From NCBI RefSeq assembly GCF_009730915.1, contig NC_052477.1, positions 496,001-560,000 of the forward strand: a DNA stretch of 64,000 nucleotides, given 5' to 3'. Below the pieces are notes generated by a model that was not told the origin of the DNA, did not search any database, and worked only from the letters and a program-made list of their open reading frames with translations. The translations under genes and the position numbers were made by a program. This DNA is from Dioscorea cayenensis subsp. rotundata (lineage: Eukaryota; Streptophyta; Magnoliopsida; Dioscoreales; Dioscoreaceae). Below are positions 1 through 11,019 of this stretch, in pieces (position 1 is the first letter of the stretch; the number at the start of each line of letters is the position of its first letter).

Positions 1-35
1 CTATTATTATAGCCTCAAGGTAAGTATTGAAACAA

Positions 36-396
36 CCACTATTAGTGTAGTGGTATGTTATTAGGATAGTGAATGTGCTGGCCCAGAGTCGAATTCATAG
101 GTCAGCAGTTGTTATAGTATTATTTATTCACTGTTCATGGGCCCCATATGAGAGGATGTCGTTCCCCTTCCCTCCAGAGTTGTAGGGCAGGAGATTTGTT
201 AACTTGGTTTGATTTCTGAAATATCTTCTGGGCATGCACATGGTAGGAATCTAATTGCCCCATGTGATGTCTGGCCGAGTTAATAAATCTCTAGAGGGCC
301 GTTAAGCCACCGTAATTGGTGCACTTCTATACCTGTCTGTCCGTTGACACTCCATTGTGGGGCGACGCCTGTGGCCTTTGTAAAAAGGGACCATTG
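36..396 (+). repeat. tRNA-headed SINE-like repeat, degraded
   Basis: Positions 43-55 resemble a tRNA A box (TAGTGTAGTGGTA) and 85-96 a B box (GAGTCGAATTC core), spaced as in tRNA-derived SINEs. The segment after the boxes contains TTCACTGTTCATGG, also typical of the family seen at 1873-2112. The part at about 250-390 resembles 31974-32060 (shared GCCCCAT.TGATG, TTAAGCCA..GTAA and a GCCTTT.GT.AAAA end). No clean target duplication was found, so the borders are approximate. It may be one old SINE or two repeats fused by insertion. Confidence 0.45.
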
Positions 397-399
397 AAT

Positions 400-1376
400 G
401 TGTTGACCCTTTTGTAATCTTGAGAATAACATAGATTGTATCTTGTGCAGATGCCTTAAAACCAGGAAATGTTGGAATTTGGTTGCCTCTTATGGTGGTT
501 TAAATTTTTATTTCAATGAAAGTCTCTCAATAGGAGACTGGCTTCTTAGGAAATGCAATGCAAGCATCAACAACTATCACATCGATGGGCTCCCATGCTT
601 GGGGATCTAGAAATCTAAGTGTAATGTGGTTTTCAATGGACAACGACCCAATTGGTATATGATCTTCCATCACACAATTCATGAATTAGATGTTTTGCCG
701 CTAGATCTCAAACTAAATTCAGGGAGTTTCTACCTTCTATGTACTCACAACAATGCATTAATATATTCTGTGATAACTCTTGGATTGATAGTGCCTCTGC
801 ACTTGGCTTAAGTTTTGTCATTGTAACTAATAATAATCAAATTATCTTAGTTGCTCTTTTTCTTAGAACATCAAAAAAACAACAATCAAATTATCTTGAT
901 AGATGCTTTATCAACTTTTGTTGAATGAATCTAACTAGTCTTCTTGATGAGATTGTTGCTTGTATGAAGTTTGCAACCAAGCATTGTTTTATCAGATTTT
1001 CTTTTTTAATAAAATAGATAAACCACAATTTTATTAAAAAAAAATAAAAAAAAAAAACACTACAAGCAAGATATATAAAAAACAACAAGAATTGTTTTAT
1101 CAAATTGTATCACCCTTATGGACTTAGTGTATGAAGAGTTTTTAGGCCACATTAAGGCATCTTGCTGAAACTATTAATGATTTTAAAAGTCTATTGTACT
1201 TTCATGGAATCAAAATTAATTACATTCCTCGAGATCTCAATATAATAGTTGATGCTTTTACCTGTTTTGGTCATATGAACCCAAAACTATCTCTATTTCA
1301 TTTGGGACTCCAATCACCTAATTAGCTAATCGAAATTGCTAATAGATCAGTTTTGCCTTTTTTTATTAGTGTTTAA
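400..1376 (+). mobile_element. LINE remnant: 3' end of ORF2 with RNase H-like domain
   Basis: Conceptual translation across several frames gives the pattern of the last part of plant LINE ORF2. A KSKCNVVFNGQRPNW stretch lies near 610-660, as in the spacer after the zinc-binding reverse transcriptase region. WIDSASALGLSFVIV lies near 770-830, as at the start of the RVT_3 RNase H domain. YIPRDLNIIVDA lies near 1220-1260, followed by PKLSLFHLG near 1281-1310, as at its end. Stops and frameshifts interrupt it throughout, so it is dead. The reverse transcriptase itself is not present. This lineage differs from the LINE at 28.6 kb, which has no RNase H domain. Confidence 0.6.
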
Positions 1377-1858
1377 GTGTTTCGGCTCACCTATATATAT
1401 TTTTTCTTTTTTAAATTTGTTGTGTTCAACTCTCTTGGGGGACAAAAGGGAGTGGTAAAGAAGATTGGGAAATAATAAACATATAATAAGGAGAAAATAG
1501 GGTGTTAGCATGTGAATTAAGTTACTCACAGTTAGTAAAAATTATAGGTGAACTGTTAGATGACATGGCAATTTTCCTTAAACTAAATTATCTTAAATTA
1601 AATTGCTTAGGAGTCAAGTTGCTAGTCATGCTTGGCAACCAAGGAAATGAGTCAAATGACATGCTTTGGTTAGTTCATATTAAAAGGTGCCATATTTTGT
1701 TCCCAAAATCTCTTATTTTTTTTTAATAAATTGGATAAAGCATGAGTTAATTCAAAAAGAAGAAAAATCCTACTATCTTAATCACGATGGATTTGGTCTA
1801 ATTGGAATTTATTTCCTCATTGTTTTTTGTGGTGGTTTGTGCAATTGATTCAAGTAAT
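1377..1858. other. AT-rich intergenic DNA, nothing recognised
   Basis: Short open frames only, of AT-rich composition and with no recognisable domain. It separates the LINE remnant from the SINE. Confidence 0.6.
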
Positions 1859-2126
1859 GAAAGTCAGTTATTTTTATTTTTTATTTTTTGAATAATAGAC
1901 GACAAGTGTCTTTTTTTTTTATGAATATAAACAGTACCAAACAACAATGGAACCCGGATGTACAATATATATACAGTATGAAAATAGTATAGGAATCCCG
2001 GGTGAACAGTATATGAACAGTACATGGAACAGTACTGTTGGGGGAGAGATTTGAACCCATGACCTCCCCCTTACACTTTGGTGTCATACCATTGGGCTAT
2101 CCAATGGTTGACGAAAGTCAGTTATT
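1859..2126 (-). mobile_element. tRNA-derived SINE with perfect 14-bp target-site duplications
   Basis: The element occupies about 1873-2112 on the minus strand and is flanked by identical copies of GAAAGTCAGTTATT at 1859-1872 and 2113-2126. Reading the minus strand, an A box (TAGCCCAATGGTA, 2099-2087) is followed by a B box (GGTTCAAATCTC, 2057-2046). The body has repeated ACTGTTCA-type motifs, and an A-rich tail corresponds to the T-run at 1911-1920 and the T-rich stretch at 1871-1889. Head, tail and duplications all fit an RNA polymerase III transcript inserted by target-primed reverse transcription. A diverged relative lies at 49151-49282. Confidence 0.85.
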
Positions 2127-2683
2127 AATCTAGTTAATTTTTATTTGATTATATAATTAATTATAAAAAAATAATTTTGGCCAAACTAATAATAAGGTTT
2201 ATATAAACTCCTATTAATATCTCATTTGAATTTAAGAAATGACCTGTTTATTAAATATTAAATCAAAAACTTTAATTTTATCAGTATTTGATGAAGCTCA
2301 TCTTTGGAGAGCTGGTGGGTTTGGACGTCAAGAACCGTATGTGATGCATGTATATAGACATCTATCCCTAGGTTTATGTAATGAATATTTTCTAAGCATT
2401 CGACTTATATTAAAAAATATCCGTGTTATTATCTATGCTATTCCTTCCACACATTTTTTGAGTCACCACTCTTCTAGAATTTGCTCTGTTTTTCCAATGA
2501 GGCTGGTTGACCGAAGAGGCGGTCCAATTTCAAATATGGTTGCTGATTTACGCGGGCTTATTAAACTACAACATTTAATATTAAAAATGGTGAATTTTAA
2601 TATTTTTATTTTAAGCAAAAAGAAGTGATCCTGACTCGTGAGAACGAGCTTGGAATGGATGGTGGTGTCGTAAGGTGTTTGTC
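2127..2683. other. AT-rich intergenic DNA upstream of the VTT gene
   Basis: The one open frame here (2239-2628) has no recognisable domain and AT-rich composition, so I do not call it a gene. The stretch probably holds the promoter of the next gene. Confidence 0.5.
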
Positions 2684-2900
2684 AGAGAGAGAGAGAGAGA
2701 GAGGGCCAACAGGGCCAGGCCCAGGCCTAGGCCCAGTGGCAGGCCCTGGGGTTTCATTTTGGCCAGTAAAACCCAGTCAAGACACGGACGCACCCCTGAA
2801 CACTTCTTCCTTTTGTTCACCAAACTGTGAAGCCCTTTCCTTTTGTTCTGACCTTCAAACTCCTTTTCCATTTCCCCCAATCCCTCTATTCCAATTCCAG
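2684..2900 (+). promoter_or_regulatory. Probable untranslated first exon and (AG)n tract of the VTT gene
   Basis: An (AG)10 tract (2684-2703) precedes a CT-rich stretch ending in CAATTCCAG followed by GTAACTCGC, a good splice donor (exon end about 2900). The matching acceptor is AAACAG at 3907-3912, 22 bases before the ATG. Leader introns are common in this kind of plant gene. The transcription start is not determined. Confidence 0.45.
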
Positions 2901-3934
2901 GTAACTCGCTTCCGATCCCTCTTTTTTTTCATTTCAATTTGCTTATTGTTCTGCTGTCTGTCGTTCTTTTCCTTTTTTTCTATATATATATATATATATA
3001 CATAATTTAAATTTCTAGTTACTAGATCTTTTTTATGTACATATGATATGATCTCCTCGTTCGGTTTGTTATTCGTTATTTCATCTATATTACTCATATT
3101 TTAGATATCATATCTCTTCATTCTTGATCATGTCTGGAATAGAATTAAATGTTGAATATTGTATTTTTACACAATGGAGGTCATATGAACCTTAGCCCTG
3201 AGATGAGATGGGGAATAGATTGTGAATCAGAGACTTCAAACAAATAAATTTTGAACTTCGAATTGCATACTTCACCTTTACTAATTAGCCTTATAAATAA
3301 ATAAATAAAATGATCCTTTTATTTGTTCTTTTTTTCCCCTTCTTAAACTTCGGAAGAAGCAGTGAAACCAAATTCCACAGGGAATGGTACCTACTGGATT
3401 TGATCTAATCTGCCATATTAATTGCTTCACTTTTTTGACCATACTATGGTTGAAATTAAATGATCTAAATTACTTTTTTTTTTGTCATTTTTTTTATTAA
3501 CCAATGACTATCTAAGGCAAGGTTTGAGTACTCATTAGTAACTTAATATTATACCTTTTGTATGGAATATGAATATTGAAACCTTGCACTGCAGCGTGCT
3601 AAGTAATGTAATTACAATACTATTTGTTTGGGAGGAGATGGTGTTGGAGTTTTTAGTGATAATGGTAATGGTTTATCCAATGATCAATAGAAAGTTTCAG
3701 TTGCAACTTTAAGGATTTGATGTTCTTCTTCTTATTTCTTCTTTTCTTTTCTCTCTTCTTTCTTTCCTTTTTTTTTTTTTTGAGCGTATAATGATGCCTT
3801 GTCTCCATACAGTGTTTTAAAATACTTTTCATATCTTGAATATTTTTCTGTTGTAAAATATTGGATTTAATTTATTGGACGCATCAATGTAATTTCTCTT
3901 CTTGTTAAACAGCCTATCTTGGATTCTGTTAAAG

Positions 3935-5995
3935 ATGCCAGATCCATCTGAATTGCCAGAAAGTAGTAATGAAAATACTGAGTGCAGCACAAGGGGAGAT
4001 AGTGAGTATGACAGGCTGGTCAACGAGACCACAATTGATGTTCATACCTCGCAATGTTCAGAAGAAGGAAAGAGTAGATCATTTGTTTGGTGGCTGAAAG
4101 CTCTTGCTTGTTTCTTCATTCTGATTGTACTTACCTTCATAACTATAAAATGGGGAGTGCCCTTTGCTTTTGAAAAGGTATTATACTATAGCGCACTCTT
4201 TTTTAACAGCATCCTCCATCATGTTTTGCAATTTGACATTGTTTGCCTGTGATGTTTTATATCCTTTTGGGCTGATGTGCACATTATCATTGTCCCTGTT
4301 GTGTTGCCTAAGCATACAGCTTAAAATGATCTATTAATATTTGATCATTCAGCTAGGTATGAACTATTATATCGAGCTAAATATATACATATGTCTTTCA
4401 CCAAGATCTTTGGTATTGTTTTCGTTAATTCTTCATTGACTATGCCTCATCATTGAAGACAATCAATTCTGAGTCATAGAACTAGTGGCTTTGTAGAAAA
4501 GTGAACATGGTTTTGAGTTGTCTCAAGCTGTTAATCTCAGGTCTCCAAGCTGCAGTTTTATGGTACTATTCGTAAGTTTTGTAAGTCAGAGTTTCTACTT
4601 TTGCTTGGTCTTCAATATAGCATCCTCATTTGTGGCTTCAGCTTTCAGAGTTGCTGTGCAAGATCAGTGCAATTCTTAAATATTTTTGTACTTTTGGAAT
4701 GAATGATGCTGTTAGAGTTTTATTTTCCTCTGACTAGTTTGCTGATTACTGGTGTCTCATTGTAGGTTCTCTTGCCGATTATGCAGTGGGAATCATCAGC
4801 TTTTGGACGACCTGTTCTTGTTTTAGTGCTTATTGCCTCTCTGGCTATCTTCCCAGTGATTTTAGTCCCTTCTGGGCCCTCCATGTGGTTGGCAGGAATG
4901 ATATTTGGTTATGGTCTTGGTTTTGTGATCATCATGGTGGGGACGACCATTGGAATGGCATTACCCTATTTGATTGGTTTACTATTCCGTGACCGTTTAC
5001 ATGTAAGAGGTTTCTATTGACGGAATGTTAATGTTGCTTAGCGTATATGCTTCATTTTGTTTCTTATCATTGAACTGATTTTCTTTTGTTCCATGATACA
5101 AATGCCCAGGCATGGTTGAAGAGATGGCCTCAGAAAACTGCCATACTACTTAGGCTTGCTGGAGAAGGGAGCTGGTTTCAACAATTTCGAGTTGTTGCAC
5201 TCTTTCGAATCTCACCATTCCCATACACAATATTCAATTATGGTGTGGTGGTTACAAATATGACATTTGGACCTTACATATGTGGTTCAATAGCTGGAAT
5301 GATACCTGAGGCTTTCATCTACATTTATGGGTATGTAGTTTTTTATGGCCATATTTTGTGTAACATTCATCATTCCTTAGAACTACTCAATCTTAGAAAT
5401 ATGTGATTCATCTTGTTGAGCATAAGCATCCCTCACCCAAGATAAAAATATAAAACGGAAGATTGTCTTTTATTCAAATCCTGTAGTTGATAAGTAAATT
5501 GTAGCTGCATTTTTGTGAATGATATGAGATGGATTGAGCTTCATCTAAGGTTCATGATACACACCAGATCATTATTTTCAGCAGAGATGTTGGTTGCTCG
5601 ATCATGGATTAAATCCTTCATTTAACTGTTATAGTGTAATGTTTCATGGTATAGGGCAATCTTATGTTTCAAGAAATTGAGGTTTTGCCATTTGTTGCGC
5701 TACAAATTAACTATTTCTTCCTTTGATTTCTTGGTGCAGCGGCCGGTTAATACGGACTTTGGCTGACATGCAGTACAGTAATTACAGCTTGACTCCAGTG
5801 GAGATAGTTTACAATATCATATCATTTGTCATTGCAATTTTAATGACAGTTGGTTTCACAGTTTATGCAAAGAGAGCTCTGAATGATCTTGAATCATCAG
5901 AAGACAACCAAGATGAGCGTATCCAGGCCGTTGGTTCTTTTGAGTTGGAAAAGCTCCCACAGGAAAGGCCAAGGGCACCTTACTACCCAAATTGA
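3935..5995 (+). CDS. SNARE-associated Golgi / DedA (VTT-domain) family membrane protein
   Basis: Four coding exons: 3935-4177, 4766-5002, 5110-5330, 5740-5995. All junctions are GT-AG and the frame stays open, giving about 318 residues. After a hydrophilic acidic N-terminus of about 50 residues comes a first membrane segment starting at WWLKALAC, then the VTT domain: a re-entrant-type stretch ([17 protein letters not shown]), a long hydrophobic segment, the family motif FRISPFPY, and [11 protein letters not shown] last membrane helix precedes a polar tail ending APYYPN. The length and order match the plant TVP38/TMEM64-like group. Family members are multi-pass proteins of the endomembrane system; scramblase activity is shown for some animal relatives, but transport or scrambling here is inference. 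The ATG at 3935 is chosen because it begins the family-like N-terminus directly after the acceptor. No damage is seen. Confidence 0.9.
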
Positions 5996-6986
5996 CTGTG
6001 TAGCTTCTGAACATAAAGAGTCATACAGCCTTTGTAAGGATCAGATAAAAGTTTTTAGCAAGAGTGAAAACAATTATATACATGTTATCAAAACGTAGAT
6101 TCCAAATGGAGGGGGGATTTGGTCATTGTCATCTTGTTGTATATGCCCTTGTATTGGACAGACACAAAGACCCCAAACGTGGGTTGGACGGTTGGACTTC
6201 ACGCAGCCCAGTTTGTACATAAACAACACAACAGAGGTAAAGGATAACCATATGTAACTATGAAAAATTCGCCAGTGATTTTATGAGTTCTTATTTGCTT
6301 ATTGTGACTGTGATTGTGAATTATTTATTTGCCTTTTTATTGATACATTGGAGAGCACTGAACAACGGTGATTTCTCAGCATCCCCGATGATGGCATGGG
6401 TGGTGATGTGATGAGACTCGAGCATGAAGATTTTGAACCTTAGCCGAGTTAAATACAATTCCCCTGTTTAATCTAACCATTCAATTTCAATGCTGTGGGA
6501 TTTGTTTTAACTGAAAGATCATTTCCATCACTCGGCCATTCTTGCAAGTCCTTAGTCTGATCCGCTGACAATCTGAGTTGATGACGCTTTTTTTTTTTTG
6601 TTTGTTTATAGAGCAGAGCAATATATCAATTGGGCCGGTAGAGCTGTTCCTTTGGTCCACATCTGCTGACGAGTGCCCTTTTAATTCTTAACCGAAAGAT
6701 ATCATCAGCATAATAGCTTGTTACCTTATAATGACCCACCACCAGATGTATATATATATATAAATATAATGAAATTTTATCTTGAGCTGTCTCCGGCGGC
6801 AGAATTGAAAGCCAAAACTTTTGCCTTCTTCAGCAGTGATTGAGACTTAGAAAACCGAAAACCATTTGCATAAGCCATTGTTATGGACCATATATACTTC
6901 AACAATGTCGAACCAGAGGAGGGAAAATAAATCACTCTATTTTTCTGGGTCAATCAAGGTAGCTGCTTCCATATGCTAAAATCCTA
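5996..6986. other. 3' UTR of the VTT gene, then intergenic DNA
   Basis: The first few hundred bases are probably the 3' UTR (AT-rich, no open frames). The rest has a T-run near 6590 and a short TA repeat near 6753. No gene or repeat family was recognised. Confidence 0.5.
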
Positions 6987-7127
6987 GACCGCTGGTACTT
7001 AATGGTAATAGATAATTATGTTGCTATTCATGAAACACATCGACCGCTGGTACTTAATGGTAATAGATAATTATGTTGCTATTCATGAAACACATCGACC
7101 GCTGGTACTTAATGGTAATAGATAATT
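6987..7127. repeat. 55-bp tandem repeat, about 2.6 copies
   Basis: Copies begin with GACCGCTGGTACTTAATGG at 6987, 7042 and 7097, so the period is exactly 55. The copies I compared are essentially identical, so the duplication is recent or homogenised. The third copy stops after GATAATT at 7127. Confidence 0.95.
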
Positions 7128-7423
7128 TCATAGAACAGAAAACATGAAACGTTTTTGGTTAAAAAACAGAAACTTTTATGAAAGATGTGAAAAGAGAAAG
7201 ATAGTGAGAGAGAGAGACGAAAGAAACAGTCTCTTGATTGATTTGCCTCTCTCTGTCTATTTCCATTTTCCACTCATACATATATCTATACACACACAGA
7301 TGACAGATGTACAAGGTACTAAGTAGTCTTGCTACTCCTCTATATATTAATTTCTTCATGAATATGTTGTATATATATATATATATATATATTAATCAAA
7401 CCCTTTTGCAGCTGGACCTGGTG

Positions 7424-7708
7424 TTAGGGCGCAAATGACGCAGGGCGAGGAGGATGGACTTGAAGACGGTGGAAGGTCCTGCAGAGGGGCCAGCGACATC
7501 TCAGTCTGAACCGCATGAAGCAGCGCCGCAGTTTGTGAATCGTTCCGAAGCGATAGCAAGTTATAAGGCGCCTGATCCTGATCAGTGTAAAGCGAACCTT
7601 GTCGCCGCTGCTCCGCTTGCGCGAGAAGTGGTAGCTCCTCAGGAACACCCGTCTTTTCTCCACCCACTCGTTCTCATCCCAAAGCCATACCGCCATTCCC
7701 GTCCTCAA
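7424..7708 (-). CDS. Small basic protein of unknown function
   Basis: An intact frame of 94 codons, or 90 if the second ATG at 7696 is used. It begins MAVWLWDENEWVEKRR, followed by a region rich in Arg, Phe and Leu (RSYHFSRKR, then KLRRCFMRFRLRCRW). The stretch is clearly more GC-rich than its AT-rich flanks, which favours real coding. I choose the minus frame over the overlapping plus frame because of the aromatic/acidic start and basic body, which give the impression of a small plant-specific protein family, but I cannot name it. There is no signal peptide, and the protein is not convincingly transmembrane. A TATA-like CTATATATA lies about 100 bases upstream (7816-7808). Between two TA repeats and with no obvious partner gene, its role is open. 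Confidence 0.45.
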   Translation of the reverse strand: MRTGMAVWLWDENEWVEKRRVFLRSYHFSRKRSSGDKVRFTLIRIRRLITCYRFGTIHKLRRCFMRFRLRCRWPLCRTFHRLQVHPPRPASFAP

Positions 7709-7781
7709 CGTACGTCTCTTGCTAATTAATTCCCAGTTATATCATCTCATGATCATCCATAAATTAATAGACACAGGTAAT

Positions 7782-7814
<33 letters not shown>

Positions 7815-10064
7815 GAGTATCGGAAACCGTCAGTTTAATTTCCTGAGAAGCAAATCAATGGTCAGAATAAATAAAAGCCTAATTAAGCAAACTTTAATCA
7901 ATTGGCGCATGAGATAAAAGAAGAAGAAGCAGCAGCAGCAGCAGCAGCAGAAGAGGCAGATTGGACGATTGATTCTGTCACCAAGAGCGACACACACACA
8001 CACAGGTGCTCCGACTGATGATATTTATGTTTAGGCCGGGAGGAGATCCATGGATGGATAACCTTTATCTTGAATATTTGGCTTAACAGAGGTGGCTGTG
8101 GGTTAACACCCAACCTCCCTTTCAACTAGTCTTCGTCATCCACTACCTGCTGATTTGATTTCGCTTGGCTTTCCACGTTAGATGGATGGTCAGATGGGTA
8201 ACTGGACGTACGTAAACAATGACGCGCACGATTTCATTGGCTTTTCTACTTCTTTCTGTTCTCATTTGTTTTAGCGTATTCATGCTTAACTTTTATTTGT
8301 CCAACCATATCATTACTCCATATAAAAAACAGAGAGAGGTATAATTAAAAAAAAACAGACGAGTGACCAGCTACGCCTTTGAGCGCTCATTAACCTGAAT
8401 AAATGATGATTATGAACGGTGTTTTTAACACGTCACCATTAATTAATTACAAACCCCAAAATTAACCTCGTCAAATTGAAAAAGTTTCGGCCTGCCTTCT
8501 GTCCAAGGCCGGCGCGCCCCTCATGTCCAATAAACGACAGTTTTTATCAATTTTCAGGAACAATCGCCATCTCCAATTAACTTTAAGTAAAAACAAAGAA
8601 CCAACTTCTACCGGCATGCAAACAAAAATAGTTCAGCCATTGGTCATGCATACATATGCATCATAAATAAGCTTCTCTCTACTTAAGCATCGCTCTCCTA
8701 CTTCGGAAAAAAAATTCAGAGAATTTTATAATACTAATAGCAATAATAATATATAAAAAATAAAGAAAATAATATGAAAGCTGATTTAAATAATAATTGA
8801 TGATTAGAAGTTCTAGCAAAAAGAAAAATAAATAAAAATGGCTCTTAAAATGAAGATTCCTTCACTATAACTAAGCACTTAAGCACTTTCATAACTATGT
8901 GTTTTTCTTTATTCTTATGCTTATGAAATGCAACTATAATTATGCCCATTTATCTATCTCTGTTAATCCTTATACTAAGAGCCCTCTCCACTCCAAGGAT
9001 TTGACTAGGAAGTTGCTTGAGACCTAAGCGTTAATGGCAGGTGTCAGGTGACATCCAAGCATAATACTGTTGACATTGGTATTCTGTTTATATATGTATT
9101 GATATTGATGTTCTCCTATATACCCCGCTCCCACCAAACTTGTTCAGTCCATTGACTGTTTTGTCAAGTGTCTTGTTTGGAGATCTCTCTCTTAATTTTG
9201 CTTTCCCGTGCATGCATGTAATCATCATCCTTCAATGAAGTGCCTCCAACTGGGAGAGTGAAAGGCCTTTTTGCCCTTGGCCTTGGCCTTGTCTTTGTTT
9301 AACAGCGAAAGCTCCTCGTGTGTGTGTGTGTGTTTTTAAAATAACAATCTGCAGGAGGGTATGGAACCAGAGCTTCCCTTAATTTGGTTCTCCACGAAAA
9401 CATTCAGCTGCATGCCTCAATAGTCAATACTATAGTTGCTTTTCACTGTCGGTCAACTAAAGAAGTTTCATCCTCATTATCTCTAAACTCGCGGGTCAGA
9501 GCTACAGGGCACAGGGATGGTTGACTACTTCTGGGTTCAATGCACAATACTACAATAGAGGCAAGGAACCATATAATATATCAATTAACATGGTGGACCA
9601 GCTTTTAAAGAGTTGAAAATATCAATCTGTTATTGGTTGATTAGCACGGGGGGCGCGGAGGTTTCCATCTGTCCTCTCGCAGCGAAACCTTGTCCATCCT
9701 TGTCATGCTGATTGCTGTCCCCGCTCGCTCTAATCCATCTTCTCCTCTATTTTATTATATTCTTCTTTTATAAATTTTTAATTATGCCTCACATCGATAC
9801 CAACGTCCTCGCCTGCCTCTGGCTGACATTTTCCTCCCCATTCTCTGAACCAACATCAACCTTCTTTTCTGCTTCTTTATTTATAACACACCGCTTGATT
9901 TCTAAGTTATTGGCATTTAAATTAGTTATTGGCAGTTGGATGGATGATCAGGATCTCCTCCTCCAACTGAACTGTGTTGTTTGAATCGGTTGGAGTGACG
10001 AGCAAGAGTGGTAGTAGTAGGCAGCACAGCACAGCACAGCACTAGGAGGCAAGGCAATTAATTG

Positions 10065-10067
<3 letters not shown>
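7709..10067. other. Intergenic DNA and upstream region of the ERF gene
   Basis: Contains TA repeats (about 7786-7815), a CAG-type run near 7928-7950 and a short (TG)n near 9318-9332. No open frame with a recognisable domain on either strand. The 5' UTR and promoter of the ERF gene are expected in the last several hundred bases, but I see no decisive TATA box. Confidence 0.5.

Positions 10068-10106
<39 letters not shown>
10068..10106. repeat. (GA)n tract directly before the ERF start codon
   Basis: About 39 bases of uninterrupted GA end two bases before the ATG at 10108, so the tract lies in the 5' UTR. GA tracts are binding sites of plant BPC/GAGA-binding proteins (established knowledge); use as such here is inference. 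Confidence 0.85.
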
Positions 10107-10107
<1 letters not shown>

Positions 10108-10109
<2 letters not shown>

Positions 10110-11019
10110 GGGCGTGGGAGAAGGTCCAAAACAGCGCAAGAGAACGCCAAGGGATGAAAAAAGATTCATCGGCGTACGACAGAGGCCATCCGGGAGGTGG
10201 GTAGCCGAGATCAAGGACTCGCTCCAAAAGGTGAGGTTGTGGCTCGGCACATTCGACACCGCTGAAGACGCTGCTCGTGCCTACGACAGAGCCGCACGCA
10301 CCCTACGAGGCGCCAACGCTCGGACCAACTTCAAGTCCCCGTCAGTCGGACCTGATGATGAGGCGTTGGATAACCTACCACCTTTCTCGTTCGAGGACGG
10401 CTGCGGCCCTGCCAACGACTTCATTGGCGTGCTCAAGGCGAAGGTGCTTGATGGCAAACTACCGTCGCACCCGGCTATCGCCAAGGCTTTGGGCGCAACC
10501 AGAGTGCTCAGCCCTGGTCCTGGTCCTGGTCCTGGTCCTGGAGCCAAAGAGGCAACCCGTGGGGGAGGCTCTCTCAACAACAGCATTAGTGTTGCCTCAA
10601 ACGAGGCTTCAGACATAATGGATGAGCAGGGGCAATATTGGCGATTGCTAAACCAAGAAACACGCGCAGCACCAGCACCCGCACCCGCCTATGTCACAAA
10701 TGGTAGACCACTAACTGACTTGGAGACACGCATGTTCCCATCCAGCAGCATAAGCATCTATGCTGATGGCTCAAGCTCGAGTTCAGATCCATTAATAGGC
10801 GCAAGTGTGCGGGTGCCCGCGGCCGGCTATTGCGTGGGATCGGCGCCAATCAAAGGGAAGGAGATGGTAGATGCAAATGTGTATATACCGCAGCCACCTG
10901 ACAACCAAACACTCTGTGACTGTGAGGAATGGCCTCCTACAGATTCCTCCTTGGATTTTGAGTACGATCCAGCAAACACACAACATGAAGTCTGGTTTCC
11001 CTCTTCTTTTCCTTTCTGA
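10108..11019 (+). CDS. ERF-type AP2/ERF transcription factor (RAP2.11-like)
   Basis: A single-exon gene of 303 residues. The one AP2/ERF domain spans about residues 19-76: [19 protein letters not shown], then [19 protein letters not shown] and GANARTNF. The AEIKD stretch carries the Ala and Asp typical of ERF rather than DREB proteins, and the RQRPSGRW start resembles the RAP2.11-like group. The domain should bind GCC-box-like DNA in the nucleus. A basic stretch ([12 protein letters not shown]) just before it may serve as a nuclear signal. Outside the domain the protein is low-complexity: a (PG)n run near residues 134-145, APAPAPA, Ser-rich stretches and an acidic aromatic C-terminus (LDFEYDP, then VWFPSSFPF) that could activate transcription. 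The coding region is GC-rich and undamaged. Confidence 0.92.

Noticed and set aside
2239-2628. 129-codon plus-strand open frame
   Set aside because: AT-rich, no recognisable domain, lies between a SINE and a leader exon; likely chance.
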